A stretch of 64,000 nucleotides of DNA from Rhodococcus sp. 06-462-5 (GTDB lineage Bacteria > Actinomycetota > Actinomycetes > Mycobacteriales > Mycobacteriaceae): the NCBI RefSeq assembly GCF_002258315.1, contig NZ_NOYD01000001.1, positions 124,001-188,000 on the forward strand, given 5' to 3'. A program made the position numbers and the translations under genes. This document shows, piece after piece, positions 46,133 through 54,754 of the stretch. The first letter of the stretch is position 1; the number at the start of each line of letters is the position of its first letter. A model generated the notes under the pieces. That model was not told the DNA's origin. It ran no database searches and saw only the letters and a program-made list of their open reading frames with translations.

Positions 46133-46153
46133 TTGTCCACATGGTTATCCACA
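46133..46153 (+). promoter_or_regulatory. Paired DnaA boxes in oriC
   Basis: TTGTCCACA (46133-46141) and TTATCCACA (46145-46153) are in the same orientation with a 12-base period. They are the strongest boxes in the origin. Confidence 0.88.
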
Positions 46154-46233
46154 GGTGTGAATCAATGGTCGACGCCTCGAAAAATCACCGAATCCGCGTC
46201 GAGAATCGGTCCGCGAAACGACGAGAAAAGTAG

Positions 46234-46269
46234 GACGGCACCGAACCCGCAATGGGATTCGGTGCCGTC
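46234..46269 (-). terminator. dnaA terminator
   Basis: Arms GACGGCACCGAA (46234-46245) and its complement (46258-46269) form a perfect 12-bp stem with a 12-base loop. It lies 26 bases after the dnaA stop and is followed on the minus strand by CTACTTTTC. It keeps dnaA transcripts from entering oriC. Confidence 0.85.
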
Positions 46270-46295
46270 TTCTGCGTTCGCCTGTGACCGGTCGG

Positions 46296-47828
46296 CTACC
46301 TCTTCGAGCGCTGCTTGATCCGCGCTGTCAGCTCCTGAACCTGGTCGTACACCTTGCGACGCTCGGTCATCTCCTTGCGAATCTTCTTGTCCGCGTACAT
46401 CACCGTCGTGTGATCGCGACCGAATGTCTGACCGATCTTGGGCAACGAGAGATCGGTGAGCTCGCGGCAGAGATACATCGCGATCTGCCTGGCCATGGCC
46501 AGTGCTCTGGCCTTGCCCGGCCCACACAGGTCCTCGATGGAGGTGTTGAAGTACTCCGCGGTGACGGCCATGATCGTGGCCGCATTGATCTCCAGACTCG
46601 ACGAATCGGGGATGAGATCACGCAGAACCACCTCGGCCAGAGTGAGGTCGAGTGCTTGTCCGTTGAGCGATGCGAAGGCCGTCACTCGAATGAGGGCGCC
46701 TTCGAGCTCACGAATGTTGCGTTCGATTCGGCTGGCGATGAGCTCGAGCACGTCGTGCGGCACATCGAGCCGGTCCATTCGAGCCTTCTTGCTCAGAATG
46801 GCGATACGCGTCTCGAGCTCGGGTGGCTGCACATCGGTGATCAGGCCCCACTCGAAGCGGGTACGAAGCCGCTCCTCGAGCGTGGCCAACTGCTTCGGCG
46901 GACGGTCGGACGAGACGACGATCTGTTTGTTCGCGTTGTGCAAGGTGTTGAAGGTGTGGAAGAACTCCTCCTGGATGCCTTCCTTGCCCTCGATGAACTG
47001 GATGTCGTCGACGAGCAGCACGTCGGTTTCCCGGTAGCGGCGCTTGAACGCCACCTTGCGGTCGTCACGAAGACTGTTGATGAAGTCGTTGGTGAATTCC
47101 TCGGTCGAGACGTACTTGACGCGCATGCCCGGGAACAGACGCTGCGCGTAATGCCCGGCCGCGTGCAGGAGGTGAGTCTTGCCCAGACCCGACGCCCCCC
47201 AGACGAACAGCGGGTTGTAGGCGCGCGCAGGTGCTTCGGCGATCGCCACCGCGGCCGCGTGCGCGAACCGATTGGAGGCACCGATGACGAACGTGTCGAA
47301 GGTGTACTTCGAGTTGAGGCTGTTGGCACCCGAGGACGGCGGCGTCGAGTCCGGAGGTTTCGTGAAATACGTCGGCCACGAGTTCTGGACGCTGGCAAGG
47401 GCCTCGCGTTCGTCGTCGACCTCTTCGTAGTCGGCCGTCTCGGAATCCGACGGCTCGTCGTCTCTGCTGGTCAGGACGCGGCGCCGGTAGGTAGGAGAAC
47501 TGACGGCATCGGGGTACGTCGATCGCTCGGACTCGATCTTCTCGTCCTCCGGAGCGGAGATACGCACTCCGAGTCCCTCGACACCCTGTCCCAGGTGACG
47601 CCCGAGGGCACCGAGGATGGGCTCGCGAAGATCTCGTTCGATCGCTTCCTGCGCGAACGTCGACGGAACTGCGAGCAGCGCGAACCCCTGCGTCAAGGTC
47701 AGCGGTTTGACCAGCGCGAGCCAGGCCTTCTGGCCTTTGGTCAGCGGGGACCCACTGTGTCGGTCGGATGTGAGCTCCGCGACCACCTCGGGCCAGATGC
47801 GCGCGAGCGCATCCGGATCGTCGTTCAC
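46296..47828 (-). CDS. dnaA: Chromosomal replication initiator DnaA
   Basis: 510 residues. Domain I (about 1-85) starts [16 protein letters not shown]. Domain II is a variable acidic linker (about 90-165). The AAA+ domain III has Walker [12 protein letters not shown] and Walker [13 protein letters not shown]. Domain IV has the DnaA signature [13 protein letters not shown] for box recognition. GTG 47828 is chosen because GGAGGG lies six bases upstream; longer frames add residues without family similarity. Two DnaA boxes about 190 bases upstream suggest autoregulation. Confidence 0.97.
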   Translation of the reverse strand: MNDDPDALARIWPEVVAELTSDRHSGSPLTKGQKAWLALVKPLTLTQGFALLAVPSTFAQEAIERDLREPILGALGRHLGQGVEGLGVRISAPEDEKIESERSTYPDAVSSPTYRRRVLTSRDDEPSDSETADYEEVDDEREALASVQNSWPTYFTKPPDSTPPSSGANSLNSKYTFDTFVIGASNRFAHAAAVAIAEAPARAYNPLFVWGASGLGKTHLLHAAGHYAQRLFPGMRVKYVSTEEFTNDFINSLRDDRKVAFKRRYRETDVLLVDDIQFIEGKEGIQEEFFHTFNTLHNANKQIVVSSDRPPKQLATLEERLRTRFEWGLITDVQPPELETRIAILSKKARMDRLDVPHDVLELIASRIERNIRELEGALIRVTAFASLNGQALDLTLAEVVLRDLIPDSSSLEINAATIMAVTAEYFNTSIEDLCGPGKARALAMARQIAMYLCRELTDLSLPKIGQTFGRDHTTVMYADKKIRKEMTERRKVYDQVQELTARIKQRSKR

Positions 47829-48016
47829 GTTGGGCCCTCCGTCGTCGAGCATTGGTCTCGGCGGTGTTCGACGCGTGAATTCGCGCGCCGTTTCGTACCC
47901 GCGCGGCAACATCGTCGGATAGCGTCGTCGTTCGTGCGTCGCTACGGCCGAGACCAGGGTCCGTGGATGGACCCCGCAAGGTACGAATATGCCACCTGAA
48001 CTGTGTTTCCACACAA

Positions 48017-48036
48017 TTATCCACAGGTGTGGATAA
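48017..48036. promoter_or_regulatory. Head-to-head DnaA boxes upstream of dnaA
   Basis: TTATCCACA (48017-48025) and TGTGGATAA (48028-48036) form a perfect palindrome with a GG centre. Location about 190 bases before the dnaA start fits autorepression by DnaA. Confidence 0.85.
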
Positions 48037-48406
48037 ACGACACCGATGTGACCCCAGAACGCGTTGGGGCGCGTGCTATGGCAATTGCGCCAGTCTGACC
48101 TGCATCTATGCCGACTGTCTGTAGTGCGATCGGACGACTTGTGTCGCAGAGCGCAGTTGTTCGGCGGCGATTTCGGCGAACATCACACCGTCGGTGGCCG
48201 GAAACCGGCACTGCCTGTGTATGAACGTCGGCACCGACCGCTCGAGAGCGAGTTTGACCGGCGGTGACTCGATCAGTACTCTCGAACAGTCACCCAATAG
48301 CGAGGTGGCCGATGCTTGCTGGCTGCTTACAGTCTGTGTTCACTCGGATTTCTCGCTCGGGAGGCAAGCAAGTCCATCCGGACTCGCTAGGAACCTTTCC
48401 AGCAGG

Positions 48407-48428
48407 CGCCGACAGATCGGCGTCTTTT
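48407..48428 (+). terminator. Hairpin with T tract in the rpmH leader
   Basis: CGCCGA (48407-48412) and TCGGCG (48417-48422) pair around CAGA and are followed by TCTTTT. It lies 21 bases before the rpmH start, so it could be an attenuator. The stem is only six pairs. Confidence 0.4.
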
Positions 48429-48449
48429 CAATCTCGAGGAGTGTTGACC

Positions 48450-48593
48450 GTGGCCAAGGGCAAGCGGACGTTCCAGCCGAACAATCGCCGCCGCGCGCGC
48501 GTTCATGGCTTCCGTCTTCGTATGCGTACCCGTGCGGGTCGTGCAATCGTTTCCGCACGTCGCGGCAAGGGCCGTAAAGAACTCACAGCCTGA
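48450..48593 (+). CDS. rpmH: Ribosomal protein L34
   Basis: 47 residues, highly basic, with the invariant core [20 protein letters not shown] and [11 protein letters not shown]. It is part of the 50S subunit. GTG 48450 ([10 protein letters not shown]) follows GAGGAGTG. It starts the rpmH-rnpA-yidD-yidC-jag cluster. Confidence 0.97.
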   Translation: MAKGKRTFQPNNRRRARVHGFRLRMRTRAGRAIVSARRGKGRKELTA

Positions 48594-48623
48594 TATCTGT
48601 TCGTCCGAAGCTTGGAGCTCGGG

Positions 48624-49004
48624 ATGCTTCCTGAGCCGAATCGACTACACCGAGCACGTGATTTCTCCGTAGCGGTGCGTCGAGGACGCCGAATGGGTAG
48701 ATCGGATCTTGTGGTTCACGCCGTCGTGCGTGACGAACAGGACATCGCATCGACCGTTCGCGGGCCACGATTCGGATTGATCGTCAGCAAGGCAGTCGGG
48801 CCGGCCGTAACTCGTCATAGAGTTGCGCGCCGGCTTCGGCATATCTGTACCGACGTCATCGGTGAGCTCCCCGAGACCACCGACGTGGTGATCCGTGCAT
48901 TGCCCGGAGCCGCGCGTGCGTCCTCGGCAGATCTATTGGTTCAACTGCGTTCAGGATTGAAGAAGCTCGGTCTTCTCGAAGCTCCGAAGGGTCCGCCGTC
49001 ATGA
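48624..49004 (+). CDS. rnpA: Ribonuclease P protein component
   Basis: 126 residues. It binds RNase P RNA and helps trim tRNA 5' ends. Family features are [48 protein letters not shown] (the RNA-binding RNR region, with His in place of the usual Asn) and a C-terminal helix. ATG 48624 follows TTGGAGCTC; a TTG at 48612 is an alternative. Its end overlaps yidD by 4 bases. Confidence 0.95.
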   Translation: MLPEPNRLHRARDFSVAVRRGRRMGRSDLVVHAVVRDEQDIASTVRGPRFGLIVSKAVGPAVTRHRVARRLRHICTDVIGELPETTDVVIRALPGAARASSADLLVQLRSGLKKLGLLEAPKGPPS

Positions 49005-49330
49005 CATTCATGGGCAACCTTCGTTCCATTCCTGCTCGAACTCTCGTCTACTTCATCGGGTTGTACCGGACATACGTGTCCCCGATGAGGCCTCCCACCT
49101 GTCGCTTCTCCCCCACCTGCAGTGAATACGCCATCGAGGCGCTCCAGGTGCACGGGATGACGAAGGGCTCGTTGCTGGCAGTCGTCCGCCTCCTCAAATG
49201 TGCTCCCTGGCACTCTGGAGGCTGGGACCCGGTACCCGAACCCGGTAGGTGGCGCGCGATCGTCACCGAACCGACCGAAACCGAAGAACACCACGATCTC
49301 GCGCGAGTGGAAGAACAGAGGAGTACATAG
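49001..49330 (+). CDS. yidD: Membrane protein insertion efficiency factor YidD
   Basis: 109 residues. The family core [20 protein letters not shown] is complete, followed by [11 protein letters not shown] and [14 protein letters not shown]. YidD is a small peripheral membrane protein that helps YidC insert proteins. It overlaps rnpA by 4 bases (ATGA) and ends 4 bases before yidC. The Glu-rich C-terminal tail is longer than in Enterobacteria. Confidence 0.94.
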   Translation: MTFMGNLRSIPARTLVYFIGLYRTYVSPMRPPTCRFSPTCSEYAIEALQVHGMTKGSLLAVVRLLKCAPWHSGGWDPVPEPGRWRAIVTEPTETEEHHDLARVEEQRST

Positions 49331-49334
49331 AGCC

Positions 49335-50426
49335 GTGCTCGACTTCATTTACTACCCGGTTGCCTGGATTCTCTGGGTGTGGCACAAGGTGTTCGGCTTT
49401 GTGTTCCAGGATCCCAGCAATGGGTTCGCCTGGGCACTGTCCGTCGTCTTCCTGGTCTTCACCCTCCGCCTGATTCTGTACAAGCCCTTCGTCAAGCAGG
49501 TCCGCACCACGCGGCAGATGCAGGAGCTGCAGCCGCAGATCAAGGCTCTGCAGAAGAAGTACGGCAAAGACAAGCAGAAGATGGCCGTCGAGATGCAGAA
49601 GCTCCAGAAGGAGCACGGCTTCAATCCGCTGATGGGCTGCCTGCCGGTGCTGGCGCAGGCACCGGTGTTCATCGGCCTGTTCCACGTGCTGCGCTCGTTC
49701 AACCGCACCGGTACCGGCTTCGGTCAGCTCGGGTTGACCCCCGAGGAGAACCGCGAGCTGTCGAACTACGCCTTCAACGTGGCCGATGTGCAGTCGTTCC
49801 TGGACGCCCGACTGTTCGGCGCTCCGATCTCGGCGTGGATCACGATGCCGCAGGATCAGCTCAATGCATTCGCGGTGGGCCCCGACGCGACCATTCCGTC
49901 CACCTGGGTGATCGCGGCCGTCTCCATCCCGCTGATGATCATCGCGGCCATCATGACGCACCTGAACTCGCGTGCATCGGTTGCGCGTCAGAGCGAGGCG
50001 GCAGCGGCGAACCCGCAGTCCGCGATCATGAACAAGCTCGCGCTGTATGTCTTCCCGCTCGGCGTTCTGGTGTTCGGCGCCCTGCTCCCTGTCGCGATCC
50101 TGCTGTACTGGGTCAGCAACAACACGTGGACCTACGCGCAGCAGCATCTGGTGTTCGGAAAGATCGACAAGGAAGAAGCCGCGAAGGTCGCAGCGGCGGT
50201 GGAGAAGCGTTCCGAGAACGCGCCCAAGCCCGGTGTGAAGCCGGTATCGACCACCAAGCCGAAGCCGGGTGCTCGCCCCAAGCTCTCGAAGATGGCGCCG
50301 ACGAGCAATCCGTCCACGACGGAGACCGACGAGGGTGTTTCCGGTTCGACGACCGGTTCCGCAACTCCGGCGAAACCGAGACCGCAGGCGAACCGGAACA
50401 AGTCGACCAAGCGCAAGCGGCGCTGA
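49335..50426 (+). CDS. yidC: Membrane protein insertase YidC
   Basis: 363 residues, the short actinobacterial form without a large periplasmic domain. Five helices are seen, with the hydrophilic groove segment around [13 protein letters not shown] and family motifs [23 protein letters not shown] and [14 protein letters not shown]. It inserts and folds membrane proteins alone or with SecYEG. The cytoplasmic tail (about 280-363) is basic, ending NKSTKRKRR, which may contact ribosomes. GTG 49335 ([13 protein letters not shown]) lies 5 bases after yidD. Confidence 0.95.
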   Translation: MLDFIYYPVAWILWVWHKVFGFVFQDPSNGFAWALSVVFLVFTLRLILYKPFVKQVRTTRQMQELQPQIKALQKKYGKDKQKMAVEMQKLQKEHGFNPLMGCLPVLAQAPVFIGLFHVLRSFNRTGTGFGQLGLTPEENRELSNYAFNVADVQSFLDARLFGAPISAWITMPQDQLNAFAVGPDATIPSTWVIAAVSIPLMIIAAIMTHLNSRASVARQSEAAAANPQSAIMNKLALYVFPLGVLVFGALLPVAILLYWVSNNTWTYAQQHLVFGKIDKEEAAKVAAAVEKRSENAPKPGVKPVSTTKPKPGARPKLSKMAPTSNPSTTETDEGVSGSTTGSATPAKPRPQANRNKSTKRKRR

Positions 50427-50451
50427 CCGACACGTCGAGAGAAGGACGAAC

Positions 50452-51120
50452 ATGGCAGCGGACGTAGAAGAAGCTCAGAACGACGAAGTACAGACAGCCG
50501 GCGCGGTATCCGGAGATGGAGCAAGTGACGTGGTGGTCGAGGCCGATCAGGTGAGTGCAGTCGACGTGGACGCGGACGAGACCCCTGTGGTCGAGAAAAC
50601 CGAGGACTCGGGCGTCGTCGAAGACAAAACCGACGATGACGACGATGATGACGACGACGAGGATTATCTGGTCGAGGAAGGCGAGATTGCCGGCGACTAC
50701 CTCGAGCAACTGCTCGACGTCCTCGACTTCGACGGCGACATCGATCTCGACGTGGAGGGTGACCGCGCCATCGTCAGCATCGACGGCGGCGACGATCTCG
50801 CCAAGCTCGTGGGCCGCAAGGGTGAAGTTCTCGATGCACTGCAGGAGCTGACTCGGCTGGCCGTTCAGCAGTCGACGGGTGAGCGCAGCAAGCTGATGCT
50901 CGACGTTGCGGGCTGGCGTGCGAACCGGCGTACCGAGCTCGGCAACCTCGGGGCCGAAGCAGCGCGTCGTGTACTCGAATCCGGTGAGCGCGAAGAGCTG
51001 ACCCCGATGACTCCGTTCGAGCGAAAGATCGTGCACGACGCGGTCGCCAAGATCGACGGCGTCGCGAGCGAAAGCACAGGCGTCGAGCCGGCTCGACGAG
51101 TAGTAGTCGTCAAGGCGTAA
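50452..51120 (+). CDS. jag: Jag/KhpB-type KH-R3H RNA-binding protein
   Basis: 222 residues. The N-terminal 75 are very acidic, with a run of nine Asp. A KH-like domain (about 100-150, with LVGRKGEVLDALQELTRLAV) and a C-terminal R3H domain (about 155-220; MTPFERKIVHDAVAKI) follow. Related KhpB proteins bind RNA and affect cell elongation in Gram-positives. The conserved place after yidC supports the name. Starts 25 bases after yidC; a strong hairpin follows the stop. Confidence 0.9.
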   Translation: MAADVEEAQNDEVQTAGAVSGDGASDVVVEADQVSAVDVDADETPVVEKTEDSGVVEDKTDDDDDDDDDEDYLVEEGEIAGDYLEQLLDVLDFDGDIDLDVEGDRAIVSIDGGDDLAKLVGRKGEVLDALQELTRLAVQQSTGERSKLMLDVAGWRANRRTELGNLGAEAARRVLESGEREELTPMTPFERKIVHDAVAKIDGVASESTGVEPARRVVVVKA

Positions 51121-51136
51121 ACAGAGCTTCCCAGTC

Positions 51137-51164
51137 GATGGCCCCCACTTCGGTGGGGGCCATC
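51137..51164 (+). terminator. Terminator after jag
   Basis: A perfect 12-bp stem (GATGGCCCCCAC and its complement, 51137-51148 and 51153-51164) with a stable TTCG tetraloop, 16 bases after the jag stop. No T tract follows. It closes the rpmH-jag cluster. Confidence 0.85.
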
Positions 51165-51356
51165 GTCGTATCCGGATGCAGTCGCATTTCCAGGTGAATG
51201 TCATCGATGTAATTTGTGCGCCGAGCAGACGACGATGTTGCCGGTTCGATCGATTTTCTCGCCGATTTACGAGATCCAGCCATCCAGTGCGCTTTCGTCA
51301 CTGTGACGGCAAAGATGGCGGTGACTCGTCTGTATCGAGCGCACATTGTGCGGAAT

Positions 51357-51372
51357 TGTTTCACGTGAAACG
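51357..51372. other. parS: parS site 1
   Basis: TGTTTCACGTGAAACG, one base off the perfect 16-bp palindrome at its last position. It is the ParB-binding centromere-like site. Confidence 0.93.
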
Positions 51373-51535
51373 AGCGACATCGAAGTCGTGATCGTCCAAG
51401 CCTGTTGCGTCGATAGCAGTGGTGTTTTCGAGGCCGCTAGTTCTAAGCACCTGGCGCTCTCGGCCGACGCGGTGTTCTGTTCTCTGATGAAGTTGCGACA
51501 TTTGACTGCCGTTCGAGACGGTCCGGAACCGGCGC

Positions 51536-51551
51536 GGTTTCACGTGAAACA
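51536..51551. other. parS: parS site 2
   Basis: GGTTTCACGTGAAACA, with a perfect 14-bp core and one outer mismatch. Confidence 0.93.
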
Positions 51552-51899
51552 CGGACGGCGATGCCGGTTGGGTGCGGATCGAGTTCGGCGCAGTATGTGA
51601 AACCGAATTCGAGAGACCCAGCGAAGGATTGGTGACGGCACCGATCGGGCAGGGGCGCCCGCCGACAGTCCGGCCGAGGGTAAACGCGTGCCACAGAACA
51701 TCCGGCCGTCGCTGTCGGATTCGATGTTGGCAAAGATCGGCGTTGCCGGGCTTCGGCGATAGACAACAGCGAGCCCGGGCTTATGGCTGATCCTCCCGAT
51801 GACGCGGTGACTCCCCGTCGAACGGTCGTACATAGATCGTTGTGAGGGTCGAGAGAATCGGTCGATGGCTGTAGCCGCGGCGGGAACTCCGCGCGCGGG

Positions 51900-52090
51900 A
51901 CGAAGTGCTCGTACCGCGAAGCCGAAGACGAGGCGACGCTGGCGGCGTTGTCGATCTTCGAGAGGGTGCCCGTCGAAATCTCGGCGGACTCGATTCGGGA
52001 AATGAGCACGGGCTGACGATGTGCGCTCTGGACAGTCGCACAGGGAGCGATCGCTTAGCGGGCGACTGTGTACAACTGTCGAGCCAGTTG
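51900..52090 (-). pseudogene. Possible remnant of an XRE-type regulator
   Basis: In one minus-strand frame, PIGQLARQLYTVAR is followed by a stop and then, still in frame, by a stretch ending PVLISRIESAEISTGTLSKI. The spacing resembles an XRE helix-turn-helix whose recognition helix ends ISRIE. Matching residues are few and a stop interrupts it, so this may be chance in high-GC sequence. Confidence 0.25.
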
Positions 52091-52421
52091 GCCGATCGGC
52101 ACGAGTGTGGATGCGTCTGGAGTTTGGGTGCAGTAGCTGTGGGCTCTGATCGATCATGAGAACTCGAGACACACCGGCGCGCTCTCGTCGCCGAGTGCAT
52201 CGGCAGTGAATCCGACCAATCCCGTGTCCGACGCATCGGACACCGTCACCGATGCGATCGAGTCCGGAATGTGGCAGGGCCTCTCCCCCCGCCTGCGTTC
52301 GGGATGGAGATCGAGGATGTCCGGAACTGGTATCGCGGCCGAGAGATCTTGCGGTGGGCATCGGCTGCCGGACGGTCGTTCTGGGTTGCCTTCTTGACAC
52401 AGGGCTGAGCAACGGTGGGCC

Positions 52422-52437
52422 AGTTTCACGTGAAACA
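52422..52437. other. parS: parS site 3
   Basis: AGTTTCACGTGAAACA, with a perfect 14-bp core and one outer mismatch. Confidence 0.93.
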
Positions 52438-52660
52438 TTGTTCTCCAGGATCCGTCTCGTCGAGGTGTAGCGCCACTGACTCTGCTCGTTCGCCGACGGG
52501 ATGGACCGGTTCCGCTGTATCGGTACGGCGGCGTTGGTGTGGATAGCGCCGGGCCCACTCCGTTGAATTCTGGAGTCCGCCGTGAAATGCGGACGAACCG
52601 ATCGATTACGTTTGCTCGTCTCCTATCGATCGCCGGATGATTGCCAACCGTCGAAAGAGA

Positions 52661-52676
52661 AGTTTCACGTGAAACA
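52661..52676. other. parS: parS site 4
   Basis: AGTTTCACGTGAAACA, identical to site 3. Confidence 0.93.
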
Positions 52677-52980
52677 TGACGGGGGCCGGTGCCAGCAGAC
52701 CTCGAGTCGTCGACGGGATCGGATCGGGCGCGGCTGGATGATCAGCCTGATTCTGATTCGGGCTGTAATCATTGCTTCGAGCGCACGGGCGGCTCGGTCC
52801 GCTCGGTCCGGCCGGACGGACTCGACCGAAAACCGAGATGGCTCACCAATCGTGAATTGCTACGCCTAGGTGCGAGAGTCAACCGCACGGCACCCGTGCT
52901 GTCGCCAATCCGGGTGTGGATGTCGCGATCCGCCGAGTTACAGCGATGTCGTTTGGCGTTCCGCGCCCGAGCACGGGAAG

Positions 52981-53658
52981 ATGTTTCACGTGGAACAAGA
53001 AGGCTCGGATAGCAACCATGTGATGGCCGTGGCAGAACAGATCTTCGGTGATCGACTCGAGTTGGCACGGAGGTATCACGACTCGTTGGCAACGGCGGGC
53101 GTGGAACGAGGCCTCATCGGACCGCGTGAAGTTCCACGGCTCTGGGAGCGACACATCCTCAACTGTGCAGCGATCGGTGAGCTCATCGACGAAGGCGAGA
53201 CCGTCGTGGACATCGGCAGTGGCGCGGGTTTGCCCGGGATCCCGCTGGCGATCGCGCGACCCGATCTGCGCGTGACTCTTGTCGAGCCCCTTCTCCGTCG
53301 TACCGTGTATCTTGCGGAGTTCATCGAGGAACACGATCTGAACATCTTGGTGGTGCGTGGCCGCGCGGAACAGCCCGGCGTCAAGAAGGAAGCCGGCGGT
53401 GCCGACGTGGTCACGTCGAGGGCCGTGGCGCCATTGGAGAAGCTGGCCAAGTGGTCGCTTCCTCTGGTTCACGAGCACGGCCGGATGCTGGCTCTGAAGG
53501 GTTCGAGCGCCGGAGAAGAGATCGAACGCGACCGGACTTCCCTCGCTCGGATGGGTGCTGGCAAGCTGGAGGTAGTGGAGTGCGGAGTGGGCCTCTTGCC
53601 CACCCCCACCATTGTCGTCAGAGCGGTGCGTGAGCCGCGGAGACTGAGTCGTCACTGA
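52981..53658 (+). CDS. rsmG: 16S rRNA m7G527 methyltransferase
   Basis: 225 residues. RsmG (GidB) methylates G527 of 16S rRNA with S-adenosylmethionine; loss of function gives low-level streptomycin resistance. The SAM site is [20 protein letters not shown], and [16 protein letters not shown] is characteristic. The start MFHVEQ at 52981 is chosen because this N-terminus, encoded by a parS site, recurs in relatives. Its ribosome binding site is poor, and ATG 53023 (MAVAEQIF) is possible. parA follows after 81 bases. Confidence 0.94.
   Translation: MFHVEQEGSDSNHVMAVAEQIFGDRLELARRYHDSLATAGVERGLIGPREVPRLWERHILNCAAIGELIDEGETVVDIGSGAGLPGIPLAIARPDLRVTLVEPLLRRTVYLAEFIEEHDLNILVVRGRAEQPGVKKEAGGADVVTSRAVAPLEKLAKWSLPLVHEHGRMLALKGSSAGEEIERDRTSLARMGAGKLEVVECGVGLLPTPTIVVRAVREPRRLSRH
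52982..52997. other. parS: parS site 5 (in rsmG start)
   Basis: TGTTTCACGTGGAACA, one internal mismatch to the perfect palindrome. It overlaps the rsmG start and encodes FHVEQ. Binding may be weaker than at the other sites. Confidence 0.8.
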
Positions 53659-53739
53659 TGTCGACTGCGGGCTCACACGTCCCGCGCTCGACCCGATCGA
53701 TCGTATTGAACACAGTCAGTTCCGCACTAAGGAGCACAT

Positions 53740-54750
53740 ATGTCGGGTGGGTCCGATCCCGCTGTTTCACGTGAAACAGCTACCAAGAAGAACGCCTCTG
53801 GTAACTCGCAGAACAAGTCGGGGGTGACGGCCAGCTCCGGGTTCGAGTACACCAATGCGATCTCACCGAACGACACCCCCATCGGCGCTGCGGCACATCG
53901 AGCCAGTCAGGTTCTGCATCCCGGATCGGTATCGCTGCCGAAGCCGGCGAAGCGACGCATGCTGACCATTGCCAATCAGAAGGGTGGCGTCGGGAAGACG
54001 ACGACCGCCGTGAACCTGGCCGCCGCCCTTGCACTGCAAGGCCTGACGGTTCTGGTGGTCGATCTCGACCCTCAGGGCAACGCCAGCACCGCGCTGGGCG
54101 TCGAGCATCACTCGGGTGTGCCCTCGAGCTACGAGGTCCTCATCGGTGAGGTGAGTGCCAAGGACGCAGTGCAGAAGAGTCCGCACAGCGACAGGTTGTT
54201 CTGCATCCCGGCAACCATCGACCTCGCCGGAGCCGAGATCGAGTTGGTGTCGATGGTCGCCCGCGAAGGACGCCTCAAGACGGCGCTGTCCGTGGAAGAG
54301 CTCGCCGGGATCGACGCGGACTTCATCCTGATCGACTGCCCGCCGTCGCTCGGTCTGCTGACGGTCAACGCGCTCGTCGCTGCGACAGAGGTACTGATCC
54401 CCATTCAGTGCGAGTACTACGCGCTCGAAGGTGTGGGTCAGCTGCTCCGCAATATCGAACTGGTGCAGTCGCATCTGAATCCCGAACTGCACGTCTCCAC
54501 CGTGATCCTGACGATGTACGACGGGCGCACCAAGTTGGCCGACCAGGTTGCGGAAGAGGTACGCAAGCACTTCGGGGACGCCGTCCTGCGCGCCGTCATT
54601 CCTCGCAGCGTGAAGGTATCCGAGGCCCCCGGGTACGGCATGACGGTGTTGGATTACGACCCCGGTTCCAGAGGTGCGATGAGCTACCTGGACGCCGGAC
54701 GAGAGCTCGCTGCCCGATCGGCCGGCATCGACGAAGCACGGAAGAAGTAA
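53740..54750 (+). CDS. parA: Chromosome partitioning ATPase ParA
   Basis: 336 residues. A disordered N-terminal extension (about 1-70) precedes the ATPase domain. It has the deviant Walker [20 protein letters not shown], Walker A' [11 protein letters not shown] and Walker [15 protein letters not shown]. ParA binds DNA non-specifically when bound to ATP and moves ParB-parS complexes; in Mycobacteriales it also meets Wag31 at the pole. AAGGAG precedes ATG 53740. A parS site lies inside codons 8-13. Confidence 0.96.
   Translation: MSGGSDPAVSRETATKKNASGNSQNKSGVTASSGFEYTNAISPNDTPIGAAAHRASQVLHPGSVSLPKPAKRRMLTIANQKGGVGKTTTAVNLAAALALQGLTVLVVDLDPQGNASTALGVEHHSGVPSSYEVLIGEVSAKDAVQKSPHSDRLFCIPATIDLAGAEIELVSMVAREGRLKTALSVEELAGIDADFILIDCPPSLGLLTVNALVAATEVLIPIQCEYYALEGVGQLLRNIELVQSHLNPELHVSTVILTMYDGRTKLADQVAEEVRKHFGDAVLRAVIPRSVKVSEAPGYGMTVLDYDPGSRGAMSYLDAGRELAARSAGIDEARKK
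53763..53778. other. parS: parS site 6 (inside parA)
   Basis: TGTTTCACGTGAAACA, the perfect 16-bp palindrome, encoding VSRET of ParA. Confidence 0.96.
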
Positions 54751-54754
54751 ACAG

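Larger units (their letters stand above)
45714..46295. other. oriC: Replication origin oriC (dnaA-dnaN intergenic)
   Basis: 582 bases between dnaN and dnaA. It has two close perfect boxes, TTGTCCACA (46133-46141) and TTATCCACA (46145-46153), and weaker ones such as TGTGGACGA (46076-46084) and TGTGGAATC (45979-45987). An AT-rich stretch with nested palindromes lies at 45928-45975, the likely unwinding element. The dnaA terminator occupies the right end. Place and content match other Mycobacteriales origins. The dnaN promoter must also lie here. Confidence 0.9.
47829..48449. promoter_or_regulatory. Divergent dnaA/rpmH promoter region
   Basis: 621 bases without a supported gene between divergent dnaA and rpmH. 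It holds the dnaA and rpmH promoters, two DnaA boxes in head-to-head arrangement (48017-48036) and a small hairpin in the rpmH leader (48407-48422). Frames here are antisense or extensions of dnaA without family similarity. Confidence 0.7.
51165..52980. other. Gene-poor region with parS sites
   Basis: About 1.8 kb without a gene I can support. Frames up to 290 codons exist on both strands but show no family similarity. It contains four parS sites (separate entries) and the palindrome CGTCACTGTGACG at 51296-51308. A stretch near 51900-52080 on the minus strand looks like the remains of an XRE-type helix-turn-helix gene. The rsmG promoter must lie at the right end. Confidence 0.6.

Noticed and set aside
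51540-52412. 290-codon minus-strand frame in the parS region
   Set aside because: Rich in Arg, Ser and Pro, no family similarity, no start signal, and it runs across parS palindromes. The frame is open only because GC-rich DNA has few stops.
52154-52558. 134-codon minus-strand frame in the parS region
   Set aside because: Low-complexity composition and no recognisable domain or ribosome binding site.
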